7,728 nucleotides of DNA from Gammaproteobacteria bacterium (lineage in GTDB: Bacteria > Pseudomonadota > Gammaproteobacteria > UBA9214), in assembly GCA_029859555.1 (NCBI GenBank), contig JAOUCV010000090.1:1-7728 (forward strand). The letters run 5' to 3'. Position numbers and translations under genes: made by a program. Every line of letters begins with the position of its first letter. Position 1 is the first letter of the stretch. Below the pieces are notes generated by a model. That model saw only the letters and a program-made list of their open reading frames with translations. It searched no databases and was not told where the DNA came from. Positions 1-5,886 of the stretch are shown one piece after another.

Positions 1-1
1 G

Positions 2-316
2 CTGAATATTCCGATGCCGCCGGAGTCCGGTGATGACTTGTTCTATCCGGCGTGGCAGCGGCTTGAGGATTTCGTTGACCGGCATTCCCCGCAGTTTATT
101 TTGTTTCAATGCGGCGCAGACAGCATCGCCGGCGATCCGATTACCCACCTGCGTTATACCCCGGCAGCTCACCGGCATGCGGCGCAGCGCCTCAAGTACC
201 TTGCTGAAAAACACTGTCAGGGACGCTTGCTGGCCATGGGTGGCGGTGGCTACAACCGCGATAATCTGGCAAGGGCGTGGACTGCCGTGACAGCGGCGTT
301 GCTGGAATCCTCATAA
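2..316 (+). CDS. Histone deacetylase superfamily protein (AcuC/HDAC-like), C-terminal part
   Basis: Only the last ~104 codons are present; the reading frame is open at the left edge, so the ATG at 14 is internal rather than the true start. Two hallmarks of the zinc-dependent HDAC/AcuC/acetylpolyamine amidohydrolase fold are visible. GADSIAGDP (about 107-139) carries the aspartate of GDP (codon 134-136) that is a Zn ligand in the family. MGGGGYN ends at the catalytic tyrosine (codon 251-253). The first Zn ligands and the active-site His pair would lie upstream of the window. The family hydrolyses N-acetyl groups from acetyl-lysine or acetylated small amines; the substrate cannot be read from this fragment. 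The frame ends with TAA at 314-316, followed by a six-T run (321-326) without a convincing stem. The family call is firm, the substrate unknown. Confidence 0.9.
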   Translation: MNIPMPPESGDDLFYPAWQRLEDFVDRHSPQFILFQCGADSIAGDPITHLRYTPAAHRHAAQRLKYLAEKHCQGRLLAMGGGGYNRDNLARAWTAVTAALLESS

Positions 317-444
317 GGAATTTTTTCGCACCTATTAGTGTGTCGTTTAGACCTATTCCGGTCGCATGGCCCTGACAGATCGGCTATTATCTGGTGCTGC
401 TGAAAGAAACCATATTTCTACCCCACATCATAAGGTTATCCGTA
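317..444 (+). promoter_or_regulatory. Intergenic region upstream of glyA, probable promoter region
   Basis: This 128-bp gap is the longest in the window and the natural place for a glyA promoter. The best −10-like hexamer is TATTAT at 385-390 (5 of 6 matches), but no good −35 stands 16-18 bp upstream, so the exact promoter is uncertain. A 7-bp direct repeat ACCTATT occurs at 330-336 and 351-357, 21 bp apart (about two helical turns). GACC/GGTC (350-353 and 360-363) can form a small inverted repeat. These could be operator elements, but no known MetR, PurR or other site is recognised. No tRNA or riboswitch is seen. Confidence 0.35.
431..435 (+). promoter_or_regulatory. Shine-Dalgarno of glyA
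   Basis: TAAGG lies 9 nt before the ATG at 445. It decides the start against an in-frame GTG at 394, which would add 17 residues unlike the family, and against an in-frame ATG at 460, which has no comparable site. Confidence 0.7.
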
Positions 445-1704
445 ATGTTTGATAAAGATATGCGTATAGAAGGCTATGACGAGGAACTCTCGGCTGCGAT
501 GCAGGGAGAGCGTCAACGGCAGGAAGATCACATAGAACTGATTGCCTCTGAAAATTATGCCAGTCCGCGAGTGCTGGAAGCACAGGGCTCGGTGCTGACC
601 AACAAATATGCAGAAGGCTATCCCGGCAAACGCTACTACGGAGGTTGTGAGTATGTGGACGTGGCCGAGCAACTGGCGATTGACCGCACCAAGGCGTTGT
701 TTAATGCCGACTATGCCAACGTACAGCCGCATTCCGGTTCCCAGGCCAATGCGGCCGTGTACCTGGCGCTGCTGCAGCCGGGTGACACCATTCTCGGTAT
801 GAGCCTGGATGCGGGTGGTCACCTGACGCACGGATCCAAAGTGAATTTTTCCGGCAAGCTGTTTAATGCAGTGCAGTACGGGCTTGATACCGAGACCGGT
901 GCGATAGATTACGACCAGGTTGAGGCGCTGGCAAAAGAGCACAGGCCCAAGATGGTAGTGGCCGGTTTTTCTGCCTACTCGCTGCATGTCGACTGGCAGC
1001 GCTTCCGCGATATAGCAGACAGTATCGGGGCCTACCTGCTGGTTGATATGGCACATGTGTCCGGACTGGTTGCTGCAGGTATTTATCCAAGCCCGGTAAA
1101 TATTGCCGACATCACCACCACCACGACGCACAAGACGCTGCGCGGTCCGCGCGGTGGATTGATTATGGCGCGTGCCAACGAAGCCATCGAAAAGAAACTC
1201 AACTCGATGATCTTCCCCGGTACCCAGGGCGGCCCGTTGATGCATGTTATTGCCGCCAAGGCGGTTGCACTGAAAGAGGCCATGGAGCCGGGCTTCAAGG
1301 TATACCAGCAGCAGGTGCTGGATAATGCGCGCGTCATGGTCGAGGTGATGCTGTCACGCGGTTACAATATTGTTTCCGGCCGCACCGATGATCATCTGTT
1401 CCTGGTCGACCTGATCGACAAGGGGATTACCGGCAAGCAGGCGGATGCAGCACTGGATGCCGCCAACATCACGGTGAACAAAAATGCTGTGCCGAATGAT
1501 CCGCAGTCACCGTTTGTCACCAGTGGTATCCGTATCGGCACACCGGCCATAACCACGCGTGGTTGCGGTGAACAGGAAGTGCGCGAGCTGGCGGGCTGGA
1601 TGTGTGATGTCATGGATGACGTTGATAACCAGGACACGATCGCTGCGGTGCGCGACAAGGTGCTGGAGTTGTGCCAGCGTTTCCCCGTGTATCGCGACAG
1701 CTGA
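445..1704 (+). CDS. glyA: Serine hydroxymethyltransferase
   Basis: PLP-dependent enzyme that interconverts serine plus tetrahydrofolate with glycine plus 5,10-methylene-tetrahydrofolate. It is the main cytosolic source of one-carbon units for purines, dTMP and methionine. The protein has 419 residues, close to the 417 of E. coli GlyA. Family signatures are intact: IELIASENY near the N terminus, [15 protein letters not shown], the [13 protein letters not shown] stretch, and [15 protein letters not shown] with the Schiff-base lysine at residue 230 (codon 1132-1134). The C-terminal [14 protein letters not shown] is also present. The ATG at 445 is preceded by a good Shine-Dalgarno and gives the usual N terminus. 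The stop TGA is 20 bp before nrdR, so the two genes are probably co-transcribed. A role for glycine or methionine signals in control is likely but not visible here. Confidence 0.98.
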   Translation: MFDKDMRIEGYDEELSAAMQGERQRQEDHIELIASENYASPRVLEAQGSVLTNKYAEGYPGKRYYGGCEYVDVAEQLAIDRTKALFNADYANVQPHSGSQANAAVYLALLQPGDTILGMSLDAGGHLTHGSKVNFSGKLFNAVQYGLDTETGAIDYDQVEALAKEHRPKMVVAGFSAYSLHVDWQRFRDIADSIGAYLLVDMAHVSGLVAAGIYPSPVNIADITTTTTHKTLRGPRGGLIMARANEAIEKKLNSMIFPGTQGGPLMHVIAAKAVALKEAMEPGFKVYQQQVLDNARVMVEVMLSRGYNIVSGRTDDHLFLVDLIDKGITGKQADAALDAANITVNKNAVPNDPQSPFVTSGIRIGTPAITTRGCGEQEVRELAGWMCDVMDDVDNQDTIAAVRDKVLELCQRFPVYRDS

Positions 1705-1724
1705 TCAGGCCCGGATAGCAAGCC

Positions 1725-2225
1725 ATGTATTGTCCCTTTTGCGGAAAACAGGAAACCAAGGTAATCGACTCGCGGCTTGCCAGCGAAGGCGCGCAGGTGC
1801 GCCGCCGCCGCGAGTGTCTCGATTGCGGTGAACGTTTTACCACCTTTGAATCGGCCGAACTGGTGATGCCACGCATCATCAAGAGTAACGGTGCGCGCGA
1901 ACCGTTTGATGACGACAAGCTCATCACCGGCATTATGCGGGCACTGGAAAAACGTCCGGTTGAATCCGAGCGGGTGGATGCGGCCATCAGTCGTTTGCAA
2001 CATCGCCTGCGAGCCAGTGGCGAGCGCGAGATTGCCTCGCGACAGGTGGGCGAGTGGGTTGTCAATGAATTGCGCCAGCTTGACCAGGTAGCGTTTGTCC
2101 GGTTTGCCTCGGTATACCGCAGCTTCGAAGATGTGAATGCCTTCCGTGAGGAAATCGAGCGGCTGGAGAAGGAACCAACGGCGGAAGAAAAGAAGGACCA
2201 GATACCATTACTGCCGGAAGACTGA
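1725..2225 (+). CDS. nrdR: Transcriptional repressor NrdR (ribonucleotide reductase regulator)
   Basis: Nucleotide-sensing repressor that binds NrdR boxes upstream of nrd genes and shuts off ribonucleotide reductase when dATP is high. The N-terminal zinc ribbon has Cys3, Cys6, Cys31 and Cys34 (CPFC and CLDC), with the basic DNA-binding stretch VRRRREC between them. An ATP-cone domain follows from about residue 49 to 139 ([15 protein letters not shown] through [11 protein letters not shown]). The protein is 166 residues against 149 in E. coli; the extra length is a charged tail after residue ~147. The ATG at 1725 starts the canonical MYCPFC terminus and has a modest GGA upstream. It sits 20 bp after glyA and 60 bp before ribD, a common gammaproteobacterial arrangement. 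No NrdR box or nrd gene is seen in the window, so its targets lie elsewhere. Confidence 0.97.
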   Translation: MYCPFCGKQETKVIDSRLASEGAQVRRRRECLDCGERFTTFESAELVMPRIIKSNGAREPFDDDKLITGIMRALEKRPVESERVDAAISRLQHRLRASGEREIASRQVGEWVVNELRQLDQVAFVRFASVYRSFEDVNAFREEIERLEKEPTAEEKKDQIPLLPED

Positions 2226-2285
2226 TCGTCCGCGTGAGCGCCTGGTCGTGATTCGCAGTTAACCGGCCCGGGATTTCGACTGACG

Positions 2286-3386
2286 ATGTTTTCCGCAGAT
2301 GACACCTCCTGTATGGCCCGCGCCCTGCGCCTGGCGCAACACGGCCTGATGAGCGCGGCGCCCAATCCGCGTGTCGGTTGTGTGCTGGTCAGGGATGGCG
2401 AGGTGGTGGGTGAAGGCTGGCATGAACGCACCGGACAGCCGCACGCAGAAATTAATGCCTTGCAGCAGGCTGGTTCCAGGGCAACGGGTGCGACTGCCTA
2501 TGTCACGCTGGAACCCTGTTGTCACCAGGGACGCACCCCGCCGTGTACCGATGCGCTGATCGCGGCCGGGGTGACACGAGTCGTTGCTGCTATGGAAGAC
2601 CCGAATCCGCAGGTGGCCGGGCAGGGGCTGACGGCGTTGCGCGCTGCCGGTATCGATGCAACGGCCGGGTTGCTGGCAGATGCCGCAGAGCAGTTGAATG
2701 CCGGCTTTATTATGCGCATGCGACAGGGTCGCCCGTGGGTGCGCTGCAAACTGGCAATGAGTGTTGACGGTCGCACTGCCATGGCGAGTGGCGAAAGCTG
2801 CTGGATTACCGGCGATGCGGCCCGCGCAGATGTGCATCGTCTGCGCGGGCGCAGTGATGCCATCATGACCGGTATCGGCACAGTACTGGCGGATGATCCC
2901 TCCTTGACGGCACGTATTGCCGGCCTGGCTGAGGATTTTCATCAGCCGCTACGGGTTATTCTGGACAGCAACTTGCGCACACCGCCGGATGCGAAGCTGC
3001 TGGATCTGCCGGGTGAGACATTGATTTTTACCGGCGCGGTGGATGCGGATAACGAAGCGCGCCTGACGCGCACTGGTATTCGTATCGTGACCCTGCCAAT
3101 GCAGGACGGCAAGCTGGAGCTGCCGGCTGTACTGCAGTACCTCGGAACGCAGCAGGTCAATGAAGTGCACCTGGAAGCGGGCGCCACCTTGTGTGGTGCG
3201 CTGTTGCAGGCAGGGCTGCTGGATGAGCTGGTAATTTACATGGCGCCACACCTGATGGGTGACGCCGCGCGTGGTCTGTTTGCCCTGCCCGGGCTGGAGC
3301 AGATGGCGCAGCGTATCAAGCTGTCAATCAGTGATATACGTGCGGTCGGCGATGACTGGCGAATAACAGCAAAGATAGACAAATAG
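2286..3386 (+). CDS. ribD: Bifunctional riboflavin biosynthesis protein RibD (deaminase/reductase)
   Basis: Catalyses the second and third steps of riboflavin synthesis: deamination of diaminohydroxyphosphoribosylaminopyrimidine, then NADPH-dependent reduction of the ribosyl side chain. It has 366 residues, against 367 in E. coli. The N-terminal cytidine-deaminase-like domain (about 5-145) holds PNPRVGCVLV, the zinc His53 and catalytic Glu55 (HAE), and zinc Cys78 and Cys87 in TLEPCCHQGRTPPC. The reductase domain starts near residue 150 with KLAMSVDGRTAMASGES, followed by DAIMTGIGTVLADDP and the C-terminal EAGATLCGALL. The start at 2286 has only a weak GGGA at 2270-2273. The last codons and the TAG stop lie in a tandem 8-bp duplication directly before a REPIN-like palindrome, so the C terminus may have been altered by that event. 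Both catalytic domains look intact. Confidence 0.97.
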   Translation: MFSADDTSCMARALRLAQHGLMSAAPNPRVGCVLVRDGEVVGEGWHERTGQPHAEINALQQAGSRATGATAYVTLEPCCHQGRTPPCTDALIAAGVTRVVAAMEDPNPQVAGQGLTALRAAGIDATAGLLADAAEQLNAGFIMRMRQGRPWVRCKLAMSVDGRTAMASGESCWITGDAARADVHRLRGRSDAIMTGIGTVLADDPSLTARIAGLAEDFHQPLRVILDSNLRTPPDAKLLDLPGETLIFTGAVDADNEARLTRTGIRIVTLPMQDGKLELPAVLQYLGTQQVNEVHLEAGATLCGALLQAGLLDELVIYMAPHLMGDAARGLFALPGLEQMAQRIKLSISDIRAVGDDWRITAKIDK

Positions 3387-3390
3387 ACAA
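3375..3390 (+). repeat. Tandem 8-bp duplication across the ribD stop codon
   Basis: ATAGACAA occurs twice head to tail (3375-3382 and 3383-3390), ending one base before the palindrome that begins at 3392. The second copy supplies the ribD stop TAG (3384-3386). With one copy removed, the frame would run about a dozen codons into the repeat element and stop at the TGA at 3422-3424. The repeat itself is seen directly; that it arose by slippage or by a mobile-element event is inference. Confidence 0.85.
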
Positions 3391-3391
3391 C

Positions 3392-3462
3392 CTGCAGGAG
3401 CGGACCTCGTCCGCGATGGTTTGATTTGGCACCGCGATCGCGGACGAGGTCCGCTCCTGCAG
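3392..3462. repeat. REPIN-like element: two inverted REP sequences between ribD and ribE
   Basis: The arms 3392-3417 and 3437-3462 are perfect 26-bp reverse complements separated by 19 nt. Each arm contains its own small hairpin, GCGGAC-CTC-GTCCGC on the left (3400-3414), with a GCAGGAG head. That is the architecture of a REP sequence, and two REPs in opposite orientation make a REPIN. The GTAGGAGCGG-type heads common in Gammaproteobacteria, mobilised by RAYT transposases (REP-associated tyrosine transposases), resemble this one, with C replacing T in GTAG. No RAYT gene is in the window. In the ribD–ribE transcript it would fold into a very stable stem-loop and could stabilise the upstream mRNA or damp read-through. 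There is no downstream T-run, so it is not a classic intrinsic terminator. Family membership needs a genome-wide copy count. Confidence 0.8.
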
Positions 3463-3486
3463 TAACAGAGAGAGCGTTACAGAATT

Positions 3487-4155
3487 ATGTTCACCGGAAT
3501 CATACAGGCCGTTGGTAACATCGCTTCGCTGGACCGGCGCGGTGGTGATATGCGCCTGGGTATAGATTGCGGCAGCCTGCCGATGGCTGATGTCAACCTC
3601 GGTGACAGTATTGCCGTCAGTGGTGTTTGCCTGACAGTGATCGAAACCACGGCACAGGGTTTTTATGCCGACGTTTCCGGCGAAACCCTGAGATGTACCA
3701 TCATTGGTTCGCTGGCGGTGAATGACGCGGTCAATCTTGAAAAGGCGTTGACACTGAAAACGCCTCTTGGCGGTCACCTCGTCAGCGGGCACGTGGACGG
3801 TTTCGGTACCATCACAGCGCGTCGTGAGGACAGCCGTTCCGTGCAGTTTTCGGTGCAGGCACCGGATGAACTGGCACGTTATATCGCCACCAAGGGTTCG
3901 GTGTGTGTCGATGGTGTCAGCCTGACGGTGAACGCGGTTGATGGTGCTGTGTTTGAGCTGAATATTGTGCCGCATACGCTGGCTGAAACCACCCTGCAGG
4001 ATTATCAGGCAGGTCGGCAGGTGAACCTGGAAGTGGACCTCGTGGCACGTTACCTGGAGCGTTTGCTCGCCGGTGATGCCGCCGCGCAGCCAGGAAACAG
4101 CGGTCGAATAACCCGAGAACTGCTGGCTGCTTGCGGATTTAACGCAAAAACTTAA
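3487..4155 (+). CDS. ribE: Riboflavin synthase (alpha subunit)
   Basis: Last step of riboflavin synthesis: dismutation of two 6,7-dimethyl-8-ribityllumazine molecules into riboflavin and the pyrimidinedione. The 222-residue protein shows the internal duplication of two lumazine-binding domains. The first runs from about 1 to 95, starting MFTGII and carrying GVCLTV at 46-51. The second runs from about 96 to 200, with GGHLVSGHVDG at 95-105 and GVSLTV at 143-148. The extreme N-terminal MFTG, important for the active site in the family, is intact and fixes the ATG at 3487. The Shine-Dalgarno is poor: a GAGAG (3470-3474) lies 12 nt upstream, in the loop of a possible GTAAC/GTTAC stem (3462-3480). 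The gene lies 100 bp downstream of ribD, with the REPIN in between, and 100 bp before ribBX. Called ribC in E. coli. Confidence 0.97.
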   Translation: MFTGIIQAVGNIASLDRRGGDMRLGIDCGSLPMADVNLGDSIAVSGVCLTVIETTAQGFYADVSGETLRCTIIGSLAVNDAVNLEKALTLKTPLGGHLVSGHVDGFGTITARREDSRSVQFSVQAPDELARYIATKGSVCVDGVSLTVNAVDGAVFELNIVPHTLAETTLQDYQAGRQVNLEVDLVARYLERLLAGDAAAQPGNSGRITRELLAACGFNAKT

Positions 4156-4181
4156 TAAACCGGGTCGGCTGGATTCATACA

Positions 4182-4210
4182 GTGAAGACGGTGCGGCAAT
4201 CATGGATAAT
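4182..4210 (+). promoter_or_regulatory. Tentative sigma70-type promoter upstream of ribBX
   Basis: GATAAT at 4205-4210 matches the −10 consensus at 5 of 6 positions. The hexamer 17 bp upstream, GTGAAG at 4182-4187, matches TTGACA at only 3 of 6. If used, transcription would start near 4217, inside the hairpin at 4213-4237. This is weak evidence; the gene may simply be read through from ribE. Confidence 0.2.
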
Positions 4211-4212
4211 AC

Positions 4213-4237
4213 ACGGCCCTGACACGGGTCAGGCCGT
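4213..4237 (+). promoter_or_regulatory. Hairpin in the ribE–ribBX spacer
   Basis: ACGGCCCTGA (4213-4222) pairs with TCAGGCCGT (4229-4237) as nine base pairs with one bulged C, closing a six-base loop CACGGG. It ends 18 nt before the ribBX ATG. Only TTTG follows, so an intrinsic terminator is unlikely. The conserved multi-helix core of an FMN riboswitch is not recognisable around it. It may affect mRNA stability or translation of ribBX. The stem is seen directly; function is inference. Confidence 0.5.
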
Positions 4238-4255
4238 TTGCAACAGGCAGTCATT

Positions 4256-5362
4256 ATGTCGTTAAACAGTGCTGAAGAAATTATTGAAGATGTCCGTGCC
4301 GGTCGCATGGTGATCCTGATGGATGACGAAGACCGCGAGAACGAGGGTGACCTGGTAATGGCGGCGAGTCACGTGCGTCCGGAAGATATCAACTTCATGG
4401 CGAGTCACGGGCGTGGCCTTATCTGCCTGACCCTGTCGCGCTCGCGTTGTGCACAGCTGGCGTTGCCGCTAATGGTGCAGAGCAACCAGTCGGTGCACTC
4501 AACCAATTTTACGCTGTCCATTGAGGCAGCGGAGGGCATAACCACCGGTATCTCGGCACATGATCGTGCGCAGACCATACTGGCAGCCGTGGCCCCGGAT
4601 GCCGGCCCGACAGATATCGTGCAGCCCGGACATATTTTCCCGTTGATGGCACAGCCGGGCGGTGTGCTGACGCGTGCCGGACATACCGAGGCGGGCTGTG
4701 ACCTGGCGCGCCTTGCCGGGCTGGAACCGGCAGCCGTGATTGTTGAAATCCTCAAGGAAGACGGCAGCATGGCACGCAAGCCGGATCTCGAGGTGTATGC
4801 CAGACAGCATGGCCTGAAGATGGGCACCATTGAAGACCTGATTCGCTACCGCATTGAGAACGAAAAGACAATCAAGCATGTAGCGGAGACCGAGCTGGCT
4901 ACTGAATACGGTAATTTCAGGTTACATGCCTACCGTGACTCTATCGACGGGGCCACACACCTGGCGCTGGTGATGGGCGAGATCAACCCGGAACAGCCGG
5001 TACTGGTGCGTGTGCAGGTGCAGAATACACTCAGTGACCTGGTCAATATCAAGCTGGAAGGTGTGCACTGGACGTTGCGGCAGGCGTTGCAGCGTGTTGC
5101 CGAGGAAGGGGCTGGTGTGGTGGTGATTTTGCGACCGGAAGAAGCATCAGATGCGCTGCTTGAACAGATAAAGGCGTATCATATGCCCGATGAGAGCCGC
5201 CAGGCACGGGGTGGCAACGAACCGGACGAACTGCGTACTTACGGTGTCGGTGCGCAGATTATTACTGACCTCGGTGTGCACAAGATGCGTGTGCTGAGTG
5301 CGCCGAAAAATTTGCAGGGTATTGCCGGTTTCGGGCTCGAGGTGGTTGAGTACGTCTCCTGA
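4256..5362 (+). CDS. ribBX: 3,4-dihydroxy-2-butanone 4-phosphate synthase fused to a degenerate GTP cyclohydrolase II domain (RibBX-type; usually auto-annotated ribBA)
   Basis: The N-terminal domain (about 1-200 of 368 residues) makes 3,4-dihydroxy-2-butanone 4-phosphate from ribulose 5-phosphate. It keeps its catalytic signatures: DDEDRENEGD at 23-32, the STNFTLSIEAAEGITTGISA region, DIVQPGHIFPLMAQPGGVL and HTEAG at 143-147. The C-terminal domain (about 206-368) aligns with GTP cyclohydrolase II but has lost its active site. In the family segment with three Zn cysteines (CLTG…RCDC) this protein has Asn257, Glu268 and Val270. In the family RQEGRGIGL motif it reads RPEEASDAL, with Ala297 replacing the catalytic Arg. 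The structural ends (YGVGAQIITDLGV, GFGLEVVE) survive. This matches RibBX, a variant described in Proteobacteria, with no cyclohydrolase activity. The ATG at 4256 has CAGG 8 nt upstream; the in-frame TTG at 4238 lies just past the hairpin and is less likely. A separate ribA is expected elsewhere. Confidence 0.93.
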   Translation: MSLNSAEEIIEDVRAGRMVILMDDEDRENEGDLVMAASHVRPEDINFMASHGRGLICLTLSRSRCAQLALPLMVQSNQSVHSTNFTLSIEAAEGITTGISAHDRAQTILAAVAPDAGPTDIVQPGHIFPLMAQPGGVLTRAGHTEAGCDLARLAGLEPAAVIVEILKEDGSMARKPDLEVYARQHGLKMGTIEDLIRYRIENEKTIKHVAETELATEYGNFRLHAYRDSIDGATHLALVMGEINPEQPVLVRVQVQNTLSDLVNIKLEGVHWTLRQALQRVAEEGAGVVVILRPEEASDALLEQIKAYHMPDESRQARGGNEPDELRTYGVGAQIITDLGVHKMRVLSAPKNLQGIAGFGLEVVEYVS

Positions 5363-5375
5363 CCGTGACTTTAAT
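5346..5375 (+). promoter_or_regulatory. Candidate sigma70 promoter for ribH-nusB-thiL-pgpA
   Basis: TTGAGT at 5346-5351 (4 of 6 to TTGACA) and TTTAAT at 5370-5375 (5 of 6 to TATAAT) are separated by 18 bp. They overlap the end of ribBX and the AT-rich spacer. The predicted leader would be about 24 nt and contain the AAGGT Shine-Dalgarno (5393-5397). The AT-rich stretch 5369-5388 could also act as an unstructured translation enhancer. Prediction from consensus only. Confidence 0.35.
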
Positions 5376-5405
5376 TTTTTATTGATTAGCACAAGGTAAT
5401 AACAG

Positions 5406-5882
5406 ATGAGCGATATAACGACACTGGAAGGTGACCTGGTGGTGCGCGATGCGCGTATTGCGTTACTGGTTTCGCGCTTCAACGGCTTTGTAGTGGAGAG
5501 TTTGCTGGAAGGCGCAGTCGATACCCTGAAACGTCATGGCGCGGATGAGCGTGATCTGCAAATCGTGCGGGTACCGGGGGCCTATGAAATGCCGATTGCT
5601 GCACAACGACTGGCTGCGAGTAAACGATTTGATGCCATCATTGCACTGGGTGCGGTCATTCGTGGCGGGACCCCGCATTTTGAATATGTGGCAGGCGAGT
5701 GCACCAAGGGCCTGTCGTCGGTTTCGTTGCAGTATGATATTCCGATTGCCTTTGGCGTACTGACCGTCGACAGCATCGAACAGGCGATAGAACGTGCCGG
5801 TACCAAGGCGGGCAACAAGGGTGGCGAAGCGGCCATGTCGACCATAGAAATGATCAACCTGTTGCGCGGGATTGAAGGCTGA
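5406..5882 (+). CDS. ribH: 6,7-dimethyl-8-ribityllumazine synthase
   Basis: Condenses 3,4-dihydroxy-2-butanone 4-phosphate (from RibBX) with the pyrimidine from RibD to give lumazine, the substrate of RibE. Usually it forms a 60-subunit shell or pentamers in the cytosol. The protein is 158 residues, a normal length. Motifs in order: SRFN at 23-26, VPGAYEMP at 56-63, [14 protein letters not shown] at 82-95 with the catalytic His91, then GVLT and [15 protein letters not shown] with the phosphate-binding Arg130. The start ATG is well supported by AAGGT with 8 nt spacing, the best ribosome site among the riboflavin genes here. A 43-bp AT-rich spacer with a promoter-like pair precedes it. Its stop lies 4 bp before the chosen nusB start, so translational coupling is likely. 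Confidence 0.98.
   Translation: MSDITTLEGDLVVRDARIALLVSRFNGFVVESLLEGAVDTLKRHGADERDLQIVRVPGAYEMPIAAQRLAASKRFDAIIALGAVIRGGTPHFEYVAGECTKGLSSVSLQYDIPIAFGVLTVDSIEQAIERAGTKAGNKGGEAAMSTIEMINLLRGIEG
5874..5878 (+). promoter_or_regulatory. Shine-Dalgarno of nusB, inside the ribH end
   Basis: GAAGG ends 8 nt before GTG 5887 and lies within the last codons of ribH. It favours GTG 5887 as the nusB start over the in-frame TTG at 5872, which overlaps this site. Confidence 0.6.
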
Positions 5883-5886
5883 GCGG

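Noticed and set aside
317..340. Intrinsic terminator after the HDAC-like gene
   Set aside because: A T-run exists (321-326), but the sequence before it pairs only through about three contiguous bases.
394..444. GTG 394 as the glyA start
   Set aside because: It adds 17 hydrophobic residues not typical of GlyA, while ATG 445 has a good Shine-Dalgarno and the usual N terminus.
436..1245. Long open frame on the − strand across glyA
   Set aside because: It lies opposite a full-length GlyA with intact motifs, has no family resemblance, and is expected from GC-rich codon use.
1610..2431. Long open frame on the − strand across the glyA end, nrdR and the ribD start
   Set aside because: It runs antisense to three conserved genes and their boundaries; its composition (Ser/Arg-rich) is typical of a shadow frame.
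3375..3390. Target-site duplication flanking the REPIN
   Set aside because: Both copies are on the same side of the element; none is found to the right of 3462, so it is not a flanking duplication.
3392..3462. Rho-independent terminator after ribD
   Set aside because: The stem is very strong, but there is no T-run after 3462 and the arm substructure fits a REP doublet better.
4156..4255. FMN riboswitch before the DHBP synthase gene
   Set aside because: The spacer is short for the full aptamer plus expression platform, and the conserved multi-helix core sequences are not seen.
4238..4255. TTG 4238 as the ribBX start
   Set aside because: It directly follows the hairpin with no ribosome site; ATG 4256 gives the family N terminus with CAGG 8 nt upstream.
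3328..4308. 326-codon open frame on the − strand across ribE and the REPIN
   Set aside because: RibE on the + strand is complete with all motifs. The − frame passes through the palindrome and shows no recognisable domain.
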